Assembly: GCF_030291135.1 (NCBI RefSeq)
Contig: NZ_CP127409.1
Span: forward strand, 620,001-684,000
Length of the DNA: 64,000 bases
Source of the DNA: Rhodanobacter thiooxydans
GTDB taxonomy: Bacteria; Pseudomonadota; Gammaproteobacteria; Xanthomonadales; Rhodanobacteraceae
Reading direction: 5' to 3'
Shown here: one piece after another, positions 47,023 through 56,583 of the stretch
Layout: every line of letters begins with the position of its first letter
How positions within the stretch are numbered: position 1 is the first letter of the stretch
Notes under the pieces: model-generated
What the model saw: the letters and a program-made list of their open reading frames with translations, nothing else
Told to the model about the DNA's origin: nothing
Databases searched by the model: none
Program-made: the position numbers and the translations under genes

Positions 47023-49142
47023 AACACCTGCTGCCAGGTCAGCGAGACCACGCGGCCGCGGCCGGCGAAGTACGAGTCGTCGTCGCCGACGGTCTGCGCG
47101 ACGTAGTTGATGTACTGCTCGTTGGCGAGGTTCTGCACGCCCAGCGTCCAGTCGCCGGCGCGGCCGCTGTGCCACTTCAGGTAGGCGTCAGCGGTGCTGT
47201 AGCCGTCGAAGTGCGCGCTGCGCCGGCCCAGCGTGGCAAAGTCGCGGCTGTAGGCGTGGCTGACTTGCAGGTAGCTCGACCAGGCGTCGTTCCAGTGCTG
47301 CGTCCACGACAGGTTGAGCCGGTTCGGCGCGATGTTGGCGCCGTCGAGGTCGGAGTCGACTTCGCCGTCGCCGTTGCGGTCCGAGCGGCCGCGGTTGATC
47401 GCGAAGGAGGCGTCGAGGCGGGTGCCATCGAGTGGCTGCCAGTTCGCGCGCGCCTCCCAGCCACTGATCGCGGTGCGCTGGCGCATCACGTTGTAGACCT
47501 GGTTGGGCGCGTCGAACACCAGCACCGAGCCCAGCCGCGAGCGCGAGACGTAGTAGCTCACCCGTGCGCCCACTCGGTCGCCGGCGTACTCGGCGCCCAC
47601 CTCGCGGTTGTCCGAGACCACCGGCTTGAGGTCGAGGAAGCTGGCCACGCTCTGGCCGGGTTTGTTGATCGCGCGCAGCACGCGGCCCACGTCGGGCAGG
47701 GTGTAGCCCTCGGCGTAGCTGGCGAACAGGTTGAGCCGGCCGGTGAGGTACCAGACCGCACCGAGGTTCGGCAGCGTCTTGCTGAAGCGGGTGGAGCCCC
47801 CCTGCACGGTGACGCCCTTATAAGCCGCCAGTGTCTGGAAGGTCGGCACCTCCAGCGTGCCGTGCTCGTGGCGCAGGCCGCCGGACAGCGACAGCGACTC
47901 GAGCGGCCAGTATTCGGCCTGCAGGAACGGCGCCCAGCCGGTGTAGGTGCTGTCCGGCACCCAGTGGCGACCGGTGTGAGTCAGTTCCTGGAAGGTGGTG
48001 TCGCGATAGCCGTCGGCGCCGGCCAGCACGGTGAGCTTGTCGTCGAGCAGGCCGCGCTTCGCCCATGACAGCCGGGCGCCGTCCTTGGTCGACACGTTCT
48101 GCGACTGGTCGAACAGCAGGCCCGGGCCGTAGGCCGGGTCCTGGAAGGTGCCGAACGTGCCGCCACCGAACAGCTCGCGGTTCTTCTGGTGATAGAGCTG
48201 CGCACGCAGTTCGCCGCCGGCCAGTTGCGGGTCGCGGTAGTCGAGGCTGCTGGTCAGCACGCGGTTGCGCGGCGCATCGCCGGGCTGCTTGCCGCGGACC
48301 GAAGTGGTCGGCAGGTCGGCGGCCATGTCGCCCGGTACGGCGGTGTAGTCGCCGTTGCCCTGCAGGTCGAAACGGTTGACCGTCAGCTGCAGCCGGCGTG
48401 CGCCCGCGAAGTCGTAGCCGAGCTTGGCAAAGCCGTCGGTGCTGCGCGAATCCATCAGGTCGCCCTGGGTACCGTCGACGCCGATCAGCCGTCCCTTCGC
48501 GTCGGAGTACATGCCGCGCTTGCGCCATGCCGCGCCGGCGACCAGGTCGAACGCGCCGCTGCGCATGCCCAGCAGGTACGCCGCGCCGTAGCCCAGGCCG
48601 TTCGCACCGCGGGTCGGCGCGCTGGTGTTGACGGTGACTTCCTGGCGCACGCCGTCCTGCTTCGGCGCCTGCTTGGTGATGATGTTGATGATGCCGCCGG
48701 CGGCGCCCAGGCCCTGCATCGAATTGGAGCCCTCGACGATCTCGATGCGCTCTATCATCGCCGGGTCGATCGTGTAGGCATCGCGCGAACCGTTGCGCAG
48801 CGGGCTGGACTGCGGCACGCCGTCGATCATGTACAGCGGGTTGCGCCCGCGCAGGGTCTGCCCGCGCGAGCTGAGTTTCTGCGTCGAGGGGGCGAACGAG
48901 GGCAGCAGGTTGCCTATGGCGTCGGAAAGGTCCGGGTTGATCGCCAGCTGCTGGCGCAGGTCCTCGGCGGTGATCACCGTGATCGTGGTCGGCAGCGCAC
49001 CCTGGCTCTGCGGCATGCGCAGCGTGCTCTCGGAAACCTCGATGCGCCGGAGTTCGACGGCATCCTTCTGGTCGGCGGCATGGGCGACGCCGGCGAAGGC
49101 GAGCACGAGGGCAAGGGCGAGCGGACGAACGGTGGATGACAT
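47019..49142 (-). CDS. TonB-dependent siderophore receptor
   Basis: 707 aa. Signal peptide 1-22 (ending GVAHA). Plug domain ~35-165 with LRGRNPLYMIDGVPQSSP and IERIEIVEGSNSMQGLGAAGGIINIITK, then a 22-strand barrel ending in VSLTWQQVF with the terminal Phe. A FecA/IutA-style outer-membrane receptor for a ferric chelate; the ligand cannot be named. A Fur box lies just upstream and a PepSY gene overlaps its end. Confidence 0.93.
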   Translation of the reverse strand: MSSTVRPLALALVLAFAGVAHAADQKDAVELRRIEVSESTLRMPQSQGALPTTITVITAEDLRQQLAINPDLSDAIGNLLPSFAPSTQKLSSRGQTLRGRNPLYMIDGVPQSSPLRNGSRDAYTIDPAMIERIEIVEGSNSMQGLGAAGGIINIITKQAPKQDGVRQEVTVNTSAPTRGANGLGYGAAYLLGMRSGAFDLVAGAAWRKRGMYSDAKGRLIGVDGTQGDLMDSRSTDGFAKLGYDFAGARRLQLTVNRFDLQGNGDYTAVPGDMAADLPTTSVRGKQPGDAPRNRVLTSSLDYRDPQLAGGELRAQLYHQKNRELFGGGTFGTFQDPAYGPGLLFDQSQNVSTKDGARLSWAKRGLLDDKLTVLAGADGYRDTTFQELTHTGRHWVPDSTYTGWAPFLQAEYWPLESLSLSGGLRHEHGTLEVPTFQTLAAYKGVTVQGGSTRFSKTLPNLGAVWYLTGRLNLFASYAEGYTLPDVGRVLRAINKPGQSVASFLDLKPVVSDNREVGAEYAGDRVGARVSYYVSRSRLGSVLVFDAPNQVYNVMRQRTAISGWEARANWQPLDGTRLDASFAINRGRSDRNGDGEVDSDLDGANIAPNRLNLSWTQHWNDAWSSYLQVSHAYSRDFATLGRRSAHFDGYSTADAYLKWHSGRAGDWTLGVQNLANEQYINYVAQTVGDDDSYFAGRGRVVSLTWQQVF

Positions 49143-49172
49143 GGGGGCCTCCGGTTGGGGAGGCGCATATTA

Positions 49173-49195
49173 AATGAAAATGATTCGCAATAACA
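49173..49195 (-). promoter_or_regulatory. Fur box upstream of the TonB receptor
   Basis: AATGAAAATGATTCGCAATAA, about 30 bp from the start codon, has the GATAATGAT-type hexamer pattern of Fur sites (AATGA..ATGATT.GCAA). Iron repression of the receptor-PepSY pair is expected. Confidence 0.75.
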
Positions 49196-49222
49196 ATTGC
49201 TGCGGCGCCGGCTTTGCCTGGT

Positions 49223-50503
49223 TCAGTGCGTGGGTACGGCCCGTTGTGCCGCCAGCGGATCGTGCCGGTGCTTGAACAGCGGTACGAACAGCAACGCCAT
49301 CACCAGCGAGTAGCCGGCGAAGGCCAGCCAGATGCCGGGCCAGTCCTTGCAGATCGCCACGGTGTCGTCGCACTGGTGGTTGGTGAAGAAGTGGTCGATC
49401 ACGAAGCCGGCGATCAGGCTGCCGAGCACCGCGCCGACGCCGTTGGTCATCAGCATGAACAGGCCTTGCGCGCTCGCGCGGATCTTCGGGTCGGCCTGGC
49501 TCTCCACGAACAGCGAGCCGGAGATGTTGAAGAAGTCGAACGCCATGCCGTAGACGATGCACGAGAGCACGATCATCCACAGCCCGCCGGCTGGGTCGCC
49601 GAATGCGAACAGGCCGAAGCGCAGCACCCAGGCCAGCATGCTCATCGTCATCACCGCCTTGATGCCGAAGCGCTTCAGGAAGAACGGGATGGTCAGGATG
49701 AAGGCGGTTTCGGAGAACTGCGAGATGGAGATGATGATGGTCGAGTACTTCACCGCCAGCAGGTTGGCGTATGCGGGCACCTTGACGAAGTCGCTGAGGA
49801 AGGCGTCGCCGTAGGCGTTGGTCAGCTGCAGCGCCGCGCCCAGCAGCATGGCGAAGATGAAGAACACCGCCATGTTGCGGTTCTTGAACAGGGTGAACGA
49901 GGTCAGCCCCAGCCGGTCGGCGAGGCCGCGGCCTTCCTCGGCGCGCAGCCGCGGCGGGCACTTCGGCAGGGTGAAGGCATACAGGCCCAGCAGCAGCGAG
50001 GCGGCCGCGGCCACGTGGAACTGCGCGGGCGAGGCCTTGAAGCCGAGCAGGCTGGTGGTCCAGGTCGCGGCGATGAAGCCGATCGTGCCCCACACGCGGA
50101 TCGGCGGGTACGTGTTCACCACGTCCAGGCCGTCCTGCTTCAGCGCGTTGTAGGCCACCGTGATCGCCAGCGAGATGGTGGGCATGTAGAAGCACATGTT
50201 CAGCAGCATCACCCAGAACATCTGCTCCGGGCCGCGCACGTGCGGGATCGCGAACAGCACCACGGCGCCGCAGATCTGCAGCATGCCGTACAGGCGTTCG
50301 GCGTTGATCCACTTGTCCGCCACGATGCCGACCAGCGAGGGCATGAACAGCGAGGCGATGCCCATGGTCGAGAAGATCGCGCCGAAGCTGGTGCCCGACC
50401 AGTGCTGGGTCTGGAACCACCAGGTGCCGATGGTCAGCAGCCACGCGCCCCAGATGTAGTACTGGAAGAAATTGAGTACGGTGAGGCGGAGCTTGAGGCT
50501 CAT
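49223..50503 (-). CDS. MFS transporter, nucleoside:H+ symporter (NupG-like) family
   Basis: 426 aa with 12 predicted helices. N-terminus LRLTVLNFFQYYIWGAWLLTIGTWW and GTSFGAIFSTMGIASLFMPSLVGIVADKW match the NHS family (NupG/XapB). FDFFNISGSLFVESQADPKIRASAQGLFMLMTNG is a strong family segment. Probably nucleoside uptake. It lies upstream of the TonB receptor, but the Fur box between them suggests separate control. Confidence 0.85.
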   Translation of the reverse strand: MSLKLRLTVLNFFQYYIWGAWLLTIGTWWFQTQHWSGTSFGAIFSTMGIASLFMPSLVGIVADKWINAERLYGMLQICGAVVLFAIPHVRGPEQMFWVMLLNMCFYMPTISLAITVAYNALKQDGLDVVNTYPPIRVWGTIGFIAATWTTSLLGFKASPAQFHVAAAASLLLGLYAFTLPKCPPRLRAEEGRGLADRLGLTSFTLFKNRNMAVFFIFAMLLGAALQLTNAYGDAFLSDFVKVPAYANLLAVKYSTIIISISQFSETAFILTIPFFLKRFGIKAVMTMSMLAWVLRFGLFAFGDPAGGLWMIVLSCIVYGMAFDFFNISGSLFVESQADPKIRASAQGLFMLMTNGVGAVLGSLIAGFVIDHFFTNHQCDDTVAICKDWPGIWLAFAGYSLVMALLFVPLFKHRHDPLAAQRAVPTH

Positions 50504-50609
50504 GAACGAGGGTTCCCCTGCAAGGCCGGGGTCGGCCCCGTGGCCACGATGTTGTAGCGGGGCAGGTTAGACGACGCCAGCGCCAGGCGGCAAGGTGCGA
50601 TGCGGCAGC

Positions 50610-51260
50610 TCAATCAGTGTCGGCCAGCGCCGTGCCCACGCGCGCGCGCAGCACCGGCAGCAGCTCGGCCTCGAACCACGGGTTGTGCAGCACCCAGGGT
50701 CGGTTGCGCGGGCTGGGGTGCGGCAGCGGCAGCACGCCGCGGGCCAGGTGCGTGCGCCAGTCGCGCACCGTCTCGGTGAGCGTGGCCGCGCGTGCACTGC
50801 CCAACAGCCCCGCCTGCGCATACTGGCCGATGGCCAGGGTCAGGCGCACGCGGGGCATCAGCGGAAACAGCCGCGGGTGCCAGATCGCCGCGCATGCGGG
50901 GCGTGGCGGCAGGTCGCCGCTGCGACCCTTGCCGGGGTAGCAAAAATCCATCGGCACGATCGCCACGCGCGCGGCGTCGTAGAACGTGTCGCGATCGATC
51001 TGCAGCCAGTCCCGCAGCCGCTCGCCGCTGACATCGTTGAACGGGATGCCGGTCTGCTCGACCTTGCGCCCCGGCGCCTGGCTGACGATCAGCAGTCGCG
51101 CCGTCGACGACGCCTGCAACACCGGGCGCAGTCCCGGCGGGTTCTGCTGCGAGCAGGTGCGACAGCTGCGGATGTCTGCCAGCAGCTCGTCCATCCGGCG
51201 CGACAGCTGCAGCAGCTCCGCCGTCGATGGCTCGCCAGGAGTGCGATGCGTGTCGTTCAA
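50610..51260 (-). CDS. Uracil-DNA glycosylase family protein
   Basis: 216 aa with TTG start overlapping the upstream stop (TTGA). UDG-superfamily motifs: IVSQAPGRKVEQTGIPFNDVSGERL (motif A with xxAPG) and PHPSPRNRPW near the C-terminus (motif B, catalytic loop). CRTC and FCYPG..C resemble, but do not fully match, the four Fe-S cysteines of families 4/5. Likely base-excision repair. Coupled to the FAD oxidase gene. Confidence 0.87.
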   Translation of the reverse strand: MNDTHRTPGEPSTAELLQLSRRMDELLADIRSCRTCSQQNPPGLRPVLQASSTARLLIVSQAPGRKVEQTGIPFNDVSGERLRDWLQIDRDTFYDAARVAIVPMDFCYPGKGRSGDLPPRPACAAIWHPRLFPLMPRVRLTLAIGQYAQAGLLGSARAATLTETVRDWRTHLARGVLPLPHPSPRNRPWVLHNPWFEAELLPVLRARVGTALADTD

Positions 51261-52648
51261 GGCAGCAACTTCCCCGGGTTCAGGATGCCGTCCGGATCGA
51301 ACGCGGCCTTGACGCCGCGCATCAGGCCCAGCGTCGCGCCCGACAGCGCCAGCGGCATGAACTCGCGTTTCACCGCGCCGATGCCATGCTCGCCGGAAAT
51401 CGTGCCGCCCAGCGCGAGCACCCGTTCTAACAGCTCGGGCAGGGCGGCGTACGCGCGCTCGATCTCGTCCACGTCGCGCGGCAGGAAGTTCACGTGCAGG
51501 TTGCCGTTGCCGGCGTGGCCGAAGCTCACGATCGGCACGGCGTGCTTTTCCGACAGCGCGCGCACGCTGTCCACCAGCGCGGGCAGGCGCGAGACCGGCA
51601 CCACCACGTCCTCGTTGATCTTGTGCTGGGTGACCGCGCGCTGGGCGAACGACAGCGCCTTGCGCGCGGCCCACAGCGCGCGCGTCTGCGTTTCGTCGCG
51701 CGCCACCTCCAGCTGCACCAGGCCGTCCACGCGGGCGGCCGCCTCGACCGCGGCGCAGGCCGCCTCCAGCGCATCGGGTGCGCCGTCCAGTTCGATCAGC
51801 AGCAGCGCCGCGGCCTCGGGTACGCCGGCCTCGGGCTGGTGTTCGCGCGCGAGCTTCAGCGCCAGCGCGTCCATGAACTCCAGTGCGCAGGGCGTGGCCG
51901 GCTGCGCCATGATGCGCGCCACCGCCTGCGCGGCGCTGGCGGCGTCGCGGTAGCTGGCGCGCAGGCTGCGCAGCGCCGCGGGTTTCGGGGTGAGTTTCAA
52001 GGTGGCCTCGGTGATTACCGCCAGCGTGCCTTCCGAGCCAACCAGCAGGCGGGTGAGGTCGTAGCCGATCGCGCTCTTGCTGGTCTGCGTGCCGCAGCGA
52101 AAGCTTTCGCCGGTGCCGGCCACGCCGGCCAGGCCCAGCACGTTGTCGCGGGTGGCGCCGTATTTCACCGCGTGCGGCCCGGCGGCATTGCAGGCGAGGT
52201 TGCCGCCCACCGTGCACCACGGTGCCGAGCCCGGGTCGGGCGCCCAGAAGAAGCCGTGCGGTGCCAGCGCCTGTTGCAGCGCCTCGTTGGTGACGCCGGG
52301 TTCCACCAGCGCGAGGCGGTCGTCCGGAGCGATGCGCAGGATACGGTTCATGCGCATGAAGTTCGCCACCACGCCGCCGGCCAGCGGCACCGAGGCGCCG
52401 GTGGAGCTGGTGCCGCCACCGCGCGCGGTGAGCGGCACCTTGTGTTCGCGGCAGGCACGCATCAGCGCCTCGACCTGCGCGTGGGTGGTGGGGAACACCA
52501 CCGCGTCGGGCAGGTGTTCATGGCGGGAATGGTCGCGGGCGGCGGCACGCCGTTCGTCGGCGGTGGTGGCGAGTGCGTCACCGGGGAAGATCTCGCGCAG
52601 GCGGGCGAGCAGTGCGTCGGGCAGGGGCATCGGCAAAGCGTAATCCAC
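51257..52648 (-). CDS. FAD-binding oxidoreductase (GlcD / D-lactate dehydrogenase type)
   Basis: 463 aa. PCMH-type FAD domain: VVFPTTHAQVEALMRACREHKVPLTARGGGTSSTGASVPLAGG, with GSAPWCTVGGNLACNAAGPHAVKYG and LVGSEGTLAVITEATLKL. C-terminal cap domain with FGHAGNGNLHVNFLP and SGEHGIGAVKREF. It oxidises a D-2-hydroxyacid such as D-lactate or glycolate; substrate not decided. No GlcE/GlcF subunits adjoin, so the D-LDH type is more likely. Confidence 0.9.
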   Translation of the reverse strand: MDYALPMPLPDALLARLREIFPGDALATTADERRAAARDHSRHEHLPDAVVFPTTHAQVEALMRACREHKVPLTARGGGTSSTGASVPLAGGVVANFMRMNRILRIAPDDRLALVEPGVTNEALQQALAPHGFFWAPDPGSAPWCTVGGNLACNAAGPHAVKYGATRDNVLGLAGVAGTGESFRCGTQTSKSAIGYDLTRLLVGSEGTLAVITEATLKLTPKPAALRSLRASYRDAASAAQAVARIMAQPATPCALEFMDALALKLAREHQPEAGVPEAAALLLIELDGAPDALEAACAAVEAAARVDGLVQLEVARDETQTRALWAARKALSFAQRAVTQHKINEDVVVPVSRLPALVDSVRALSEKHAVPIVSFGHAGNGNLHVNFLPRDVDEIERAYAALPELLERVLALGGTISGEHGIGAVKREFMPLALSGATLGLMRGVKAAFDPDGILNPGKLLP

Positions 52649-52703
52649 TCGCGGGAAGAAGTTGCTGCGCCAGATCAGCCGGGCCTGAATCGGTCGGGCC
52701 GGA

Positions 52704-53060
52704 TCAGCCGGCCTCGAACGCGCCGCGCAGCCAGTCGCGCCGAATGGCGTCAGACGGACCGTCGTAGCTGACCACGTCGAAGCGGCAGCTGCGCCGCGCG
52801 TGTTGCGGGTGCGCGGCGAGCCAGTGTTGCGCGGCCAGGATCAGTTTCGCCTGCTTGGCCGCGGTGACCGAGGCGGCGGCGTCGCCGTGGCTGGCGCTCT
52901 TGCGGTAGCGCACCTCGACGAAGACCACGGCGTCGCCATCGCGCATCACCAGGTCCAGCTCGCCGTGGCGGGTAGTGTAGTTGCGCGCCAGCAGCTTCAG
53001 GCCGGCGCGTTCGAGTTCATCGCAGGCGCACTGCTCGAAGCCATCGCCGGCAGCGCGCAT
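52704..53060 (-). CDS. yraN: YraN / UPF0102 family endonuclease-like protein
   Basis: 118 aa from MRAAGDGFEQCACDEL. Its ATG shares a base with the lppC stop (TGATG). The restriction-nuclease-like core is seen: RNYTTRHGELDLVMRDGDAVVFVEVRYRKS (Glu..Asp...Glu-x-Lys/Arg). The place after lppC is conserved across gammaproteobacteria. Function unknown. Confidence 0.93.
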   Translation of the reverse strand: MRAAGDGFEQCACDELERAGLKLLARNYTTRHGELDLVMRDGDAVVFVEVRYRKSASHGDAAASVTAAKQAKLILAAQHWLAAHPQHARRSCRFDVVSYDGPSDAIRRDWLRGAFEAG

Positions 53061-55003
53061 CAGTTTGTCGCGGGCTGGAAGGTTCCGCTCGACGGGGAAC
53101 CCGCTGGCGATGACCCGGACGTGGCAGGCGGCGCATTCGACGGTACATCGTCCATCTGCAGGCTGCCGCCCAGCGGGCGCGCCAGGCCGTTCTGGAACTG
53201 CGCCCAGATCAGCACGCGGCGCACGCGGCCGAACTGGTCGGCGGCGAGCTGGCCGCTGGCGCCGGGCACGTAGCTGCCGGGGTGGGCGCGCAGCCAGTCG
53301 AGATAGGGCACCAGGTTCCACGCGTCCATGCCGAACGCGAACAGCCGCGCCGCGCCGCCGCGAGCGGCCGGCAGGCGTGCGGCGATCCCGTCGTGGTTCG
53401 GCAGGCCCGGCTGGGCGTCGAACAGCCACGGCGCATCGCAGAACTCCACGCCATCCAGGTCGCGGTTCGCGGCGACGTCGTCGCTGCCGGCGTAGACGTG
53501 CGAGGTGGCAATTACCGGCAGGTTCGCCTGCGCGATGCGCAACTGCGGCAGCAGCAGGCGCGCCTGTTCCGGGCGCATGCTGATGAAGATGCCGGTGTCG
53601 TTCACCACGCCACTGGGGGCGGGCGCAGCCGTGGTGCCGGCGGCCACGGGTTCGGCCGGTGTCGCCGTCGGGTTCGCGCTGACGCTGGTGCTGGCGGGGA
53701 GGTGCAGGTCGGCGATGAGGCTGGTGTAGGTGGTCGCGCCCGGCGGCAGGGTGACCGTGCCGGCCAGTTCGCCGCCGCGCGCGGCCAGCTCGGCCTTGAA
53801 CGCACCCGCCGCGCGCTGCGCGAAATCGTCGGTGGAGATCAGCACGTAGACCCGGCGCAGGCCGCGTTCGACCATGTGGTCGGCGGCCTGGGCGCCTTCG
53901 GTTTCCGGCAGCAGGCCGAATTCGCTGGTGTCGCCGGCGGGCAGTTGCTTGTCGTCGGGATGGTTCAAGGCCAGCAAGGGCACCGGCAATTGCGCCTGGC
54001 TGAACACCGCGGCGACTTCACCGCGGGTCAGCGGGCCGACCACCAGCCGCGCGCCGTCGCTGACCGCCTGCTGGTAGGCCTTGACTGCGCCCTCGGCGGT
54101 GCCCTGGCTGTCGTAGACGCGCACCGAGGGGCGCGGCGCGTGGTTGCGTCCGGCGTCGAGGTAGGCGGCGAAGAAGCCCTCGCGGATCGCCGTGCTCGCC
54201 GCCGCGTAATTGCCGTCGCCGGGCAGCAGCAGGGCGACCTGGCTGGGCACCTTGTAGCCTTCGCGTACGTTCGCGTCGGCGCCGGGCAACAGGGTGCCGA
54301 CCGGCTGCTGCAGGTCCGGCGGCGGCTGCGCCACGGCGACACCGAGCTGGTTCAGCGCCTCGTTCACCCATGGCAGCATGCGGTCGCCGCGCTGCATCGC
54401 GGCGGCGCGCTGCTTGAGCGACTCGACGCCGACCTGGTTGAGCAGCGCGAGAACCTGCTTGCGGTTCTGGGCGTGGTCGTAGCCGCTCAATTGGCCGTCC
54501 ATCTGCACGCGGGTGCGCGCGGCGCCCCAGCGGTCGCCGCTGGCGGCCATCGCGCGGGCGCGCCACTCCAGCAGGCGCAATTGCAAAGCGGGCGGCACCG
54601 CGACGTTCGGCTGCGTGGTGAGCCGCAGCGCGGTGGCGGCGTCGTGCCTGTCGAGTGCCAGTTCGGCGCGCAGCAGGTCGAAGCGCAGCGGCTCGTCTCC
54701 GCTCAGGCGCTGGCGCTTGATGCTGTCCAGCACCGGGGCGGCGCGATCGAGCTGGCCTTCCTCGCGCCAGGCCTCAGCGGCCAGCAGGCGATAGCTGTCG
54801 GCGTGGCCGCTCGATTGCGCGGCGAGTGCCAGCCAGGCCTGGGCGGCCTGGTCGAACTGGCCTTGCCGGGACAGCGCTTCGGCACTTTGCGCGGCGGCGA
54901 GTTCGGCCGGCGAGCGCGGTGCGTTCGCCGGCACGCAGGCGGCCAGCGCCAGCGAAAACAGCAGTGCGATCGCGGCGACGCGCGAGAGGCGCATGAAGCG
55001 CAT
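53060..55003 (-). CDS. lpoA: LppC/LpoA family lipoprotein, penicillin-binding protein activator
   Basis: 647 aa from MRFMRLSRVAAIALLFSLALAAC, a lipoprotein signal (lipobox LAAC). AAGG lies 8 nt upstream, which favours this start over an ATG 30 nt earlier. N-terminal TPR-like helices (~35-230) are followed by a periplasmic-binding-protein fold (VALLLPGDGNYAAASTAIREGFFAAY at ~255; VYDSQGTAEGAVKAYQQAVSDGARLVVGPLTRGEV). It sits in the outer membrane and activates PBP1A in E. coli. Confidence 0.92.
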   Translation of the reverse strand: MRFMRLSRVAAIALLFSLALAACVPANAPRSPAELAAAQSAEALSRQGQFDQAAQAWLALAAQSSGHADSYRLLAAEAWREEGQLDRAAPVLDSIKRQRLSGDEPLRFDLLRAELALDRHDAATALRLTTQPNVAVPPALQLRLLEWRARAMAASGDRWGAARTRVQMDGQLSGYDHAQNRKQVLALLNQVGVESLKQRAAAMQRGDRMLPWVNEALNQLGVAVAQPPPDLQQPVGTLLPGADANVREGYKVPSQVALLLPGDGNYAAASTAIREGFFAAYLDAGRNHAPRPSVRVYDSQGTAEGAVKAYQQAVSDGARLVVGPLTRGEVAAVFSQAQLPVPLLALNHPDDKQLPAGDTSEFGLLPETEGAQAADHMVERGLRRVYVLISTDDFAQRAAGAFKAELAARGGELAGTVTLPPGATTYTSLIADLHLPASTSVSANPTATPAEPVAAGTTAAPAPSGVVNDTGIFISMRPEQARLLLPQLRIAQANLPVIATSHVYAGSDDVAANRDLDGVEFCDAPWLFDAQPGLPNHDGIAARLPAARGGAARLFAFGMDAWNLVPYLDWLRAHPGSYVPGASGQLAADQFGRVRRVLIWAQFQNGLARPLGGSLQMDDVPSNAPPATSGSSPAGSPSSGTFQPATN

Positions 55004-55084
55004 GGGAAATCCCTTGTTCGTCATGGTCGTCAATGCGCGATCATAGCGGATCGAGTTGCCGGCTTACGGCGCAGGAGTTCGCAG

Positions 55085-55915
55085 ATGTCATCTGTTCAGT
55101 CAGGCTGCCTGTGGGTGGTCGCAACGCCCATCGGCCATCGCGATGATTTGTCCGCCCGCGCGATCGAAACCTTGCGCGCGGTGGCGGTGATTGCGGCGGA
55201 AGACACCCGCCACAGCCGGCCGCTGCTGGTGCATCACAACATCGACACGCCGCTGATCGCGCTGCACGAGCACAACGAGCGCGATGCGGTGGACGCCATC
55301 GTGCGCCGGATGCAGGGCGGCGCTGCGGTGGCGCTGATCTCCGACGCGGGCACGCCGCTGATCAGCGATCCGGGTTTCCGGCTGGTGCGCGCTGCGCGCG
55401 CGGCCGGCATCCGCTGCATCCCGGTGCCGGGCGCGTGCGCGGCGATTGCGGCGCTGTCGGTGGCTGGCCTGCCCAGCGACCGTTTCGTGTTCGAAGGCTT
55501 CCTGCCGCCGAAGGCGGCGGCGCGGCGCAGCCGGCTGCAGGAACTGGCCGGCGATGCGCGCACGCTCATCTTCTATGAGTCGTCGCACCGCGTCGCCGAG
55601 AGCCTGGCCGACATGCGCGACGTGTTCGGCGCCGGGCGCGAGGCGGTGCTGGCGCGCGAACTGACCAAGCTGTTCGAGACCGTGCTGGGCGAACCGCTGG
55701 CGGCATTGGCCGAACGCGTAGCGAACGATCCCGACCAGCAGCGCGGCGAATGCGTGATCCTGGTCGCCGGCCGCGGCGAGGAAGCCGACGCGAAGCTGGC
55801 CGAAGGCCGGCGCGTGTTCGCCATCCTGCGCGAGGAGCTGCCGCCGGCCAAGGCGGCGAAGCTGGCGGCGGCAATCAGCGGGGCGCCGCGCAAGTTGCTT
55901 TATGGGAGTCAGTGA
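55085..55915 (+). CDS. rsmI: 16S rRNA (cytidine-1402-2'-O)-methyltransferase
   Basis: 276 aa from ATG 55085; the open frame upstream is antisense to lpoA. Tetrapyrrole-methylase fold: LWVVATPIGHRDDLSARAIETL, AAEDTRHSRPLL, VALISDAGTPLISDPGF (SAM site), VPGACAAIAALSVAGLPSDRFVFEGFLPPK and the ELTKLFETV segment. It methylates C1402 of 16S rRNA. Divergent from lpoA-yraN, the conserved layout in this class. Confidence 0.96.
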   Translation: MSSVQSGCLWVVATPIGHRDDLSARAIETLRAVAVIAAEDTRHSRPLLVHHNIDTPLIALHEHNERDAVDAIVRRMQGGAAVALISDAGTPLISDPGFRLVRAARAAGIRCIPVPGACAAIAALSVAGLPSDRFVFEGFLPPKAAARRSRLQELAGDARTLIFYESSHRVAESLADMRDVFGAGREAVLARELTKLFETVLGEPLAALAERVANDPDQQRGECVILVAGRGEEADAKLAEGRRVFAILREELPPAKAAKLAAAISGAPRKLLYGSQ

Positions 55916-55995
55916 GCGGAAGTAATTAAGAAGTGAGAGAGCTGGGTCCAGGCCAAGTGACCCGTTCTCGTTTCTCATTCCTTCCTTGTTGTTTT

Positions 55996-56583
55996 TCAAG
56001 GGCGCGGTAACTGTTCGAGCACCCGTTGGCTCCAGACAGCAAGTCGCGCTGCGGTTCTGTCCTCCGGCTTGGGTAACGTACGTATCGCCACATCTTTGAT
56101 CGTGTTTAATCCCCGAAACCCGATGTGAGGTGCAGTCACCGGATGCCATACTGGGAAACGGTCGAGAAGGTGTTTGCCTATCGACTGTGCCTTGGCACCA
56201 CAGAGTACCACCAGCGTACAGTCTTCGAGTTCTTGCCAAAGCCGCTCGAGATTAGCCGGCGTGTTGATTTCGCTCCACTTGGCCTCGGAACGGCCATGGT
56301 CCTTCATGTGGCGTGGCTCAGAAAAGGCGTTCGTGATGCGGTATGCATGGGGGTCCATGGAGCTGAAGAGATCCGGTCGCGCTTTTTGAAGATACCCCAG
56401 GGCCTGCTTCAAGTTGTCTCCCGTTTTTCCGGCCACAGGCATTTTTTCTTTCTCCTCCTCGGCACCGGGGACGCTGAACACAAATGCTGTCCGATTGAAG
56501 GGTGCATGGCCTTCGCAATAATGAGGCCCGGGGATTCGTGGGCGAGGCAGTTGCTTGTCATGTAGGGATTTCATTGATTTCAT
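55996..56583 (-). CDS. UDG-superfamily-like protein in an accessory pair
   Basis: 195 aa (MKSMKSLHDK; a second Met at 56574). VFSVPGAEEEKEKMPVAGKTGDNLKQAL matches motif A of family 4 UDGs (xAPGxxEexxGxPfvGraGxxL). YRITNAFSE and LEDCTLVVLCGAKAQSIGKHL fit the later conserved strands. The usual C-terminal HPS catalytic loop is not seen; HIGFRGLN lies near that place. GC is clearly lower than in neighbours. It overlaps the upstream gene by 26 bp. Enzymatic activity is uncertain; a nucleotide- or DNA-sensing role is possible. Confidence 0.7.
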   Translation of the reverse strand: MKSMKSLHDKQLPRPRIPGPHYCEGHAPFNRTAFVFSVPGAEEEKEKMPVAGKTGDNLKQALGYLQKARPDLFSSMDPHAYRITNAFSEPRHMKDHGRSEAKWSEINTPANLERLWQELEDCTLVVLCGAKAQSIGKHLLDRFPVWHPVTAPHIGFRGLNTIKDVAIRTLPKPEDRTAARLAVWSQRVLEQLPRP

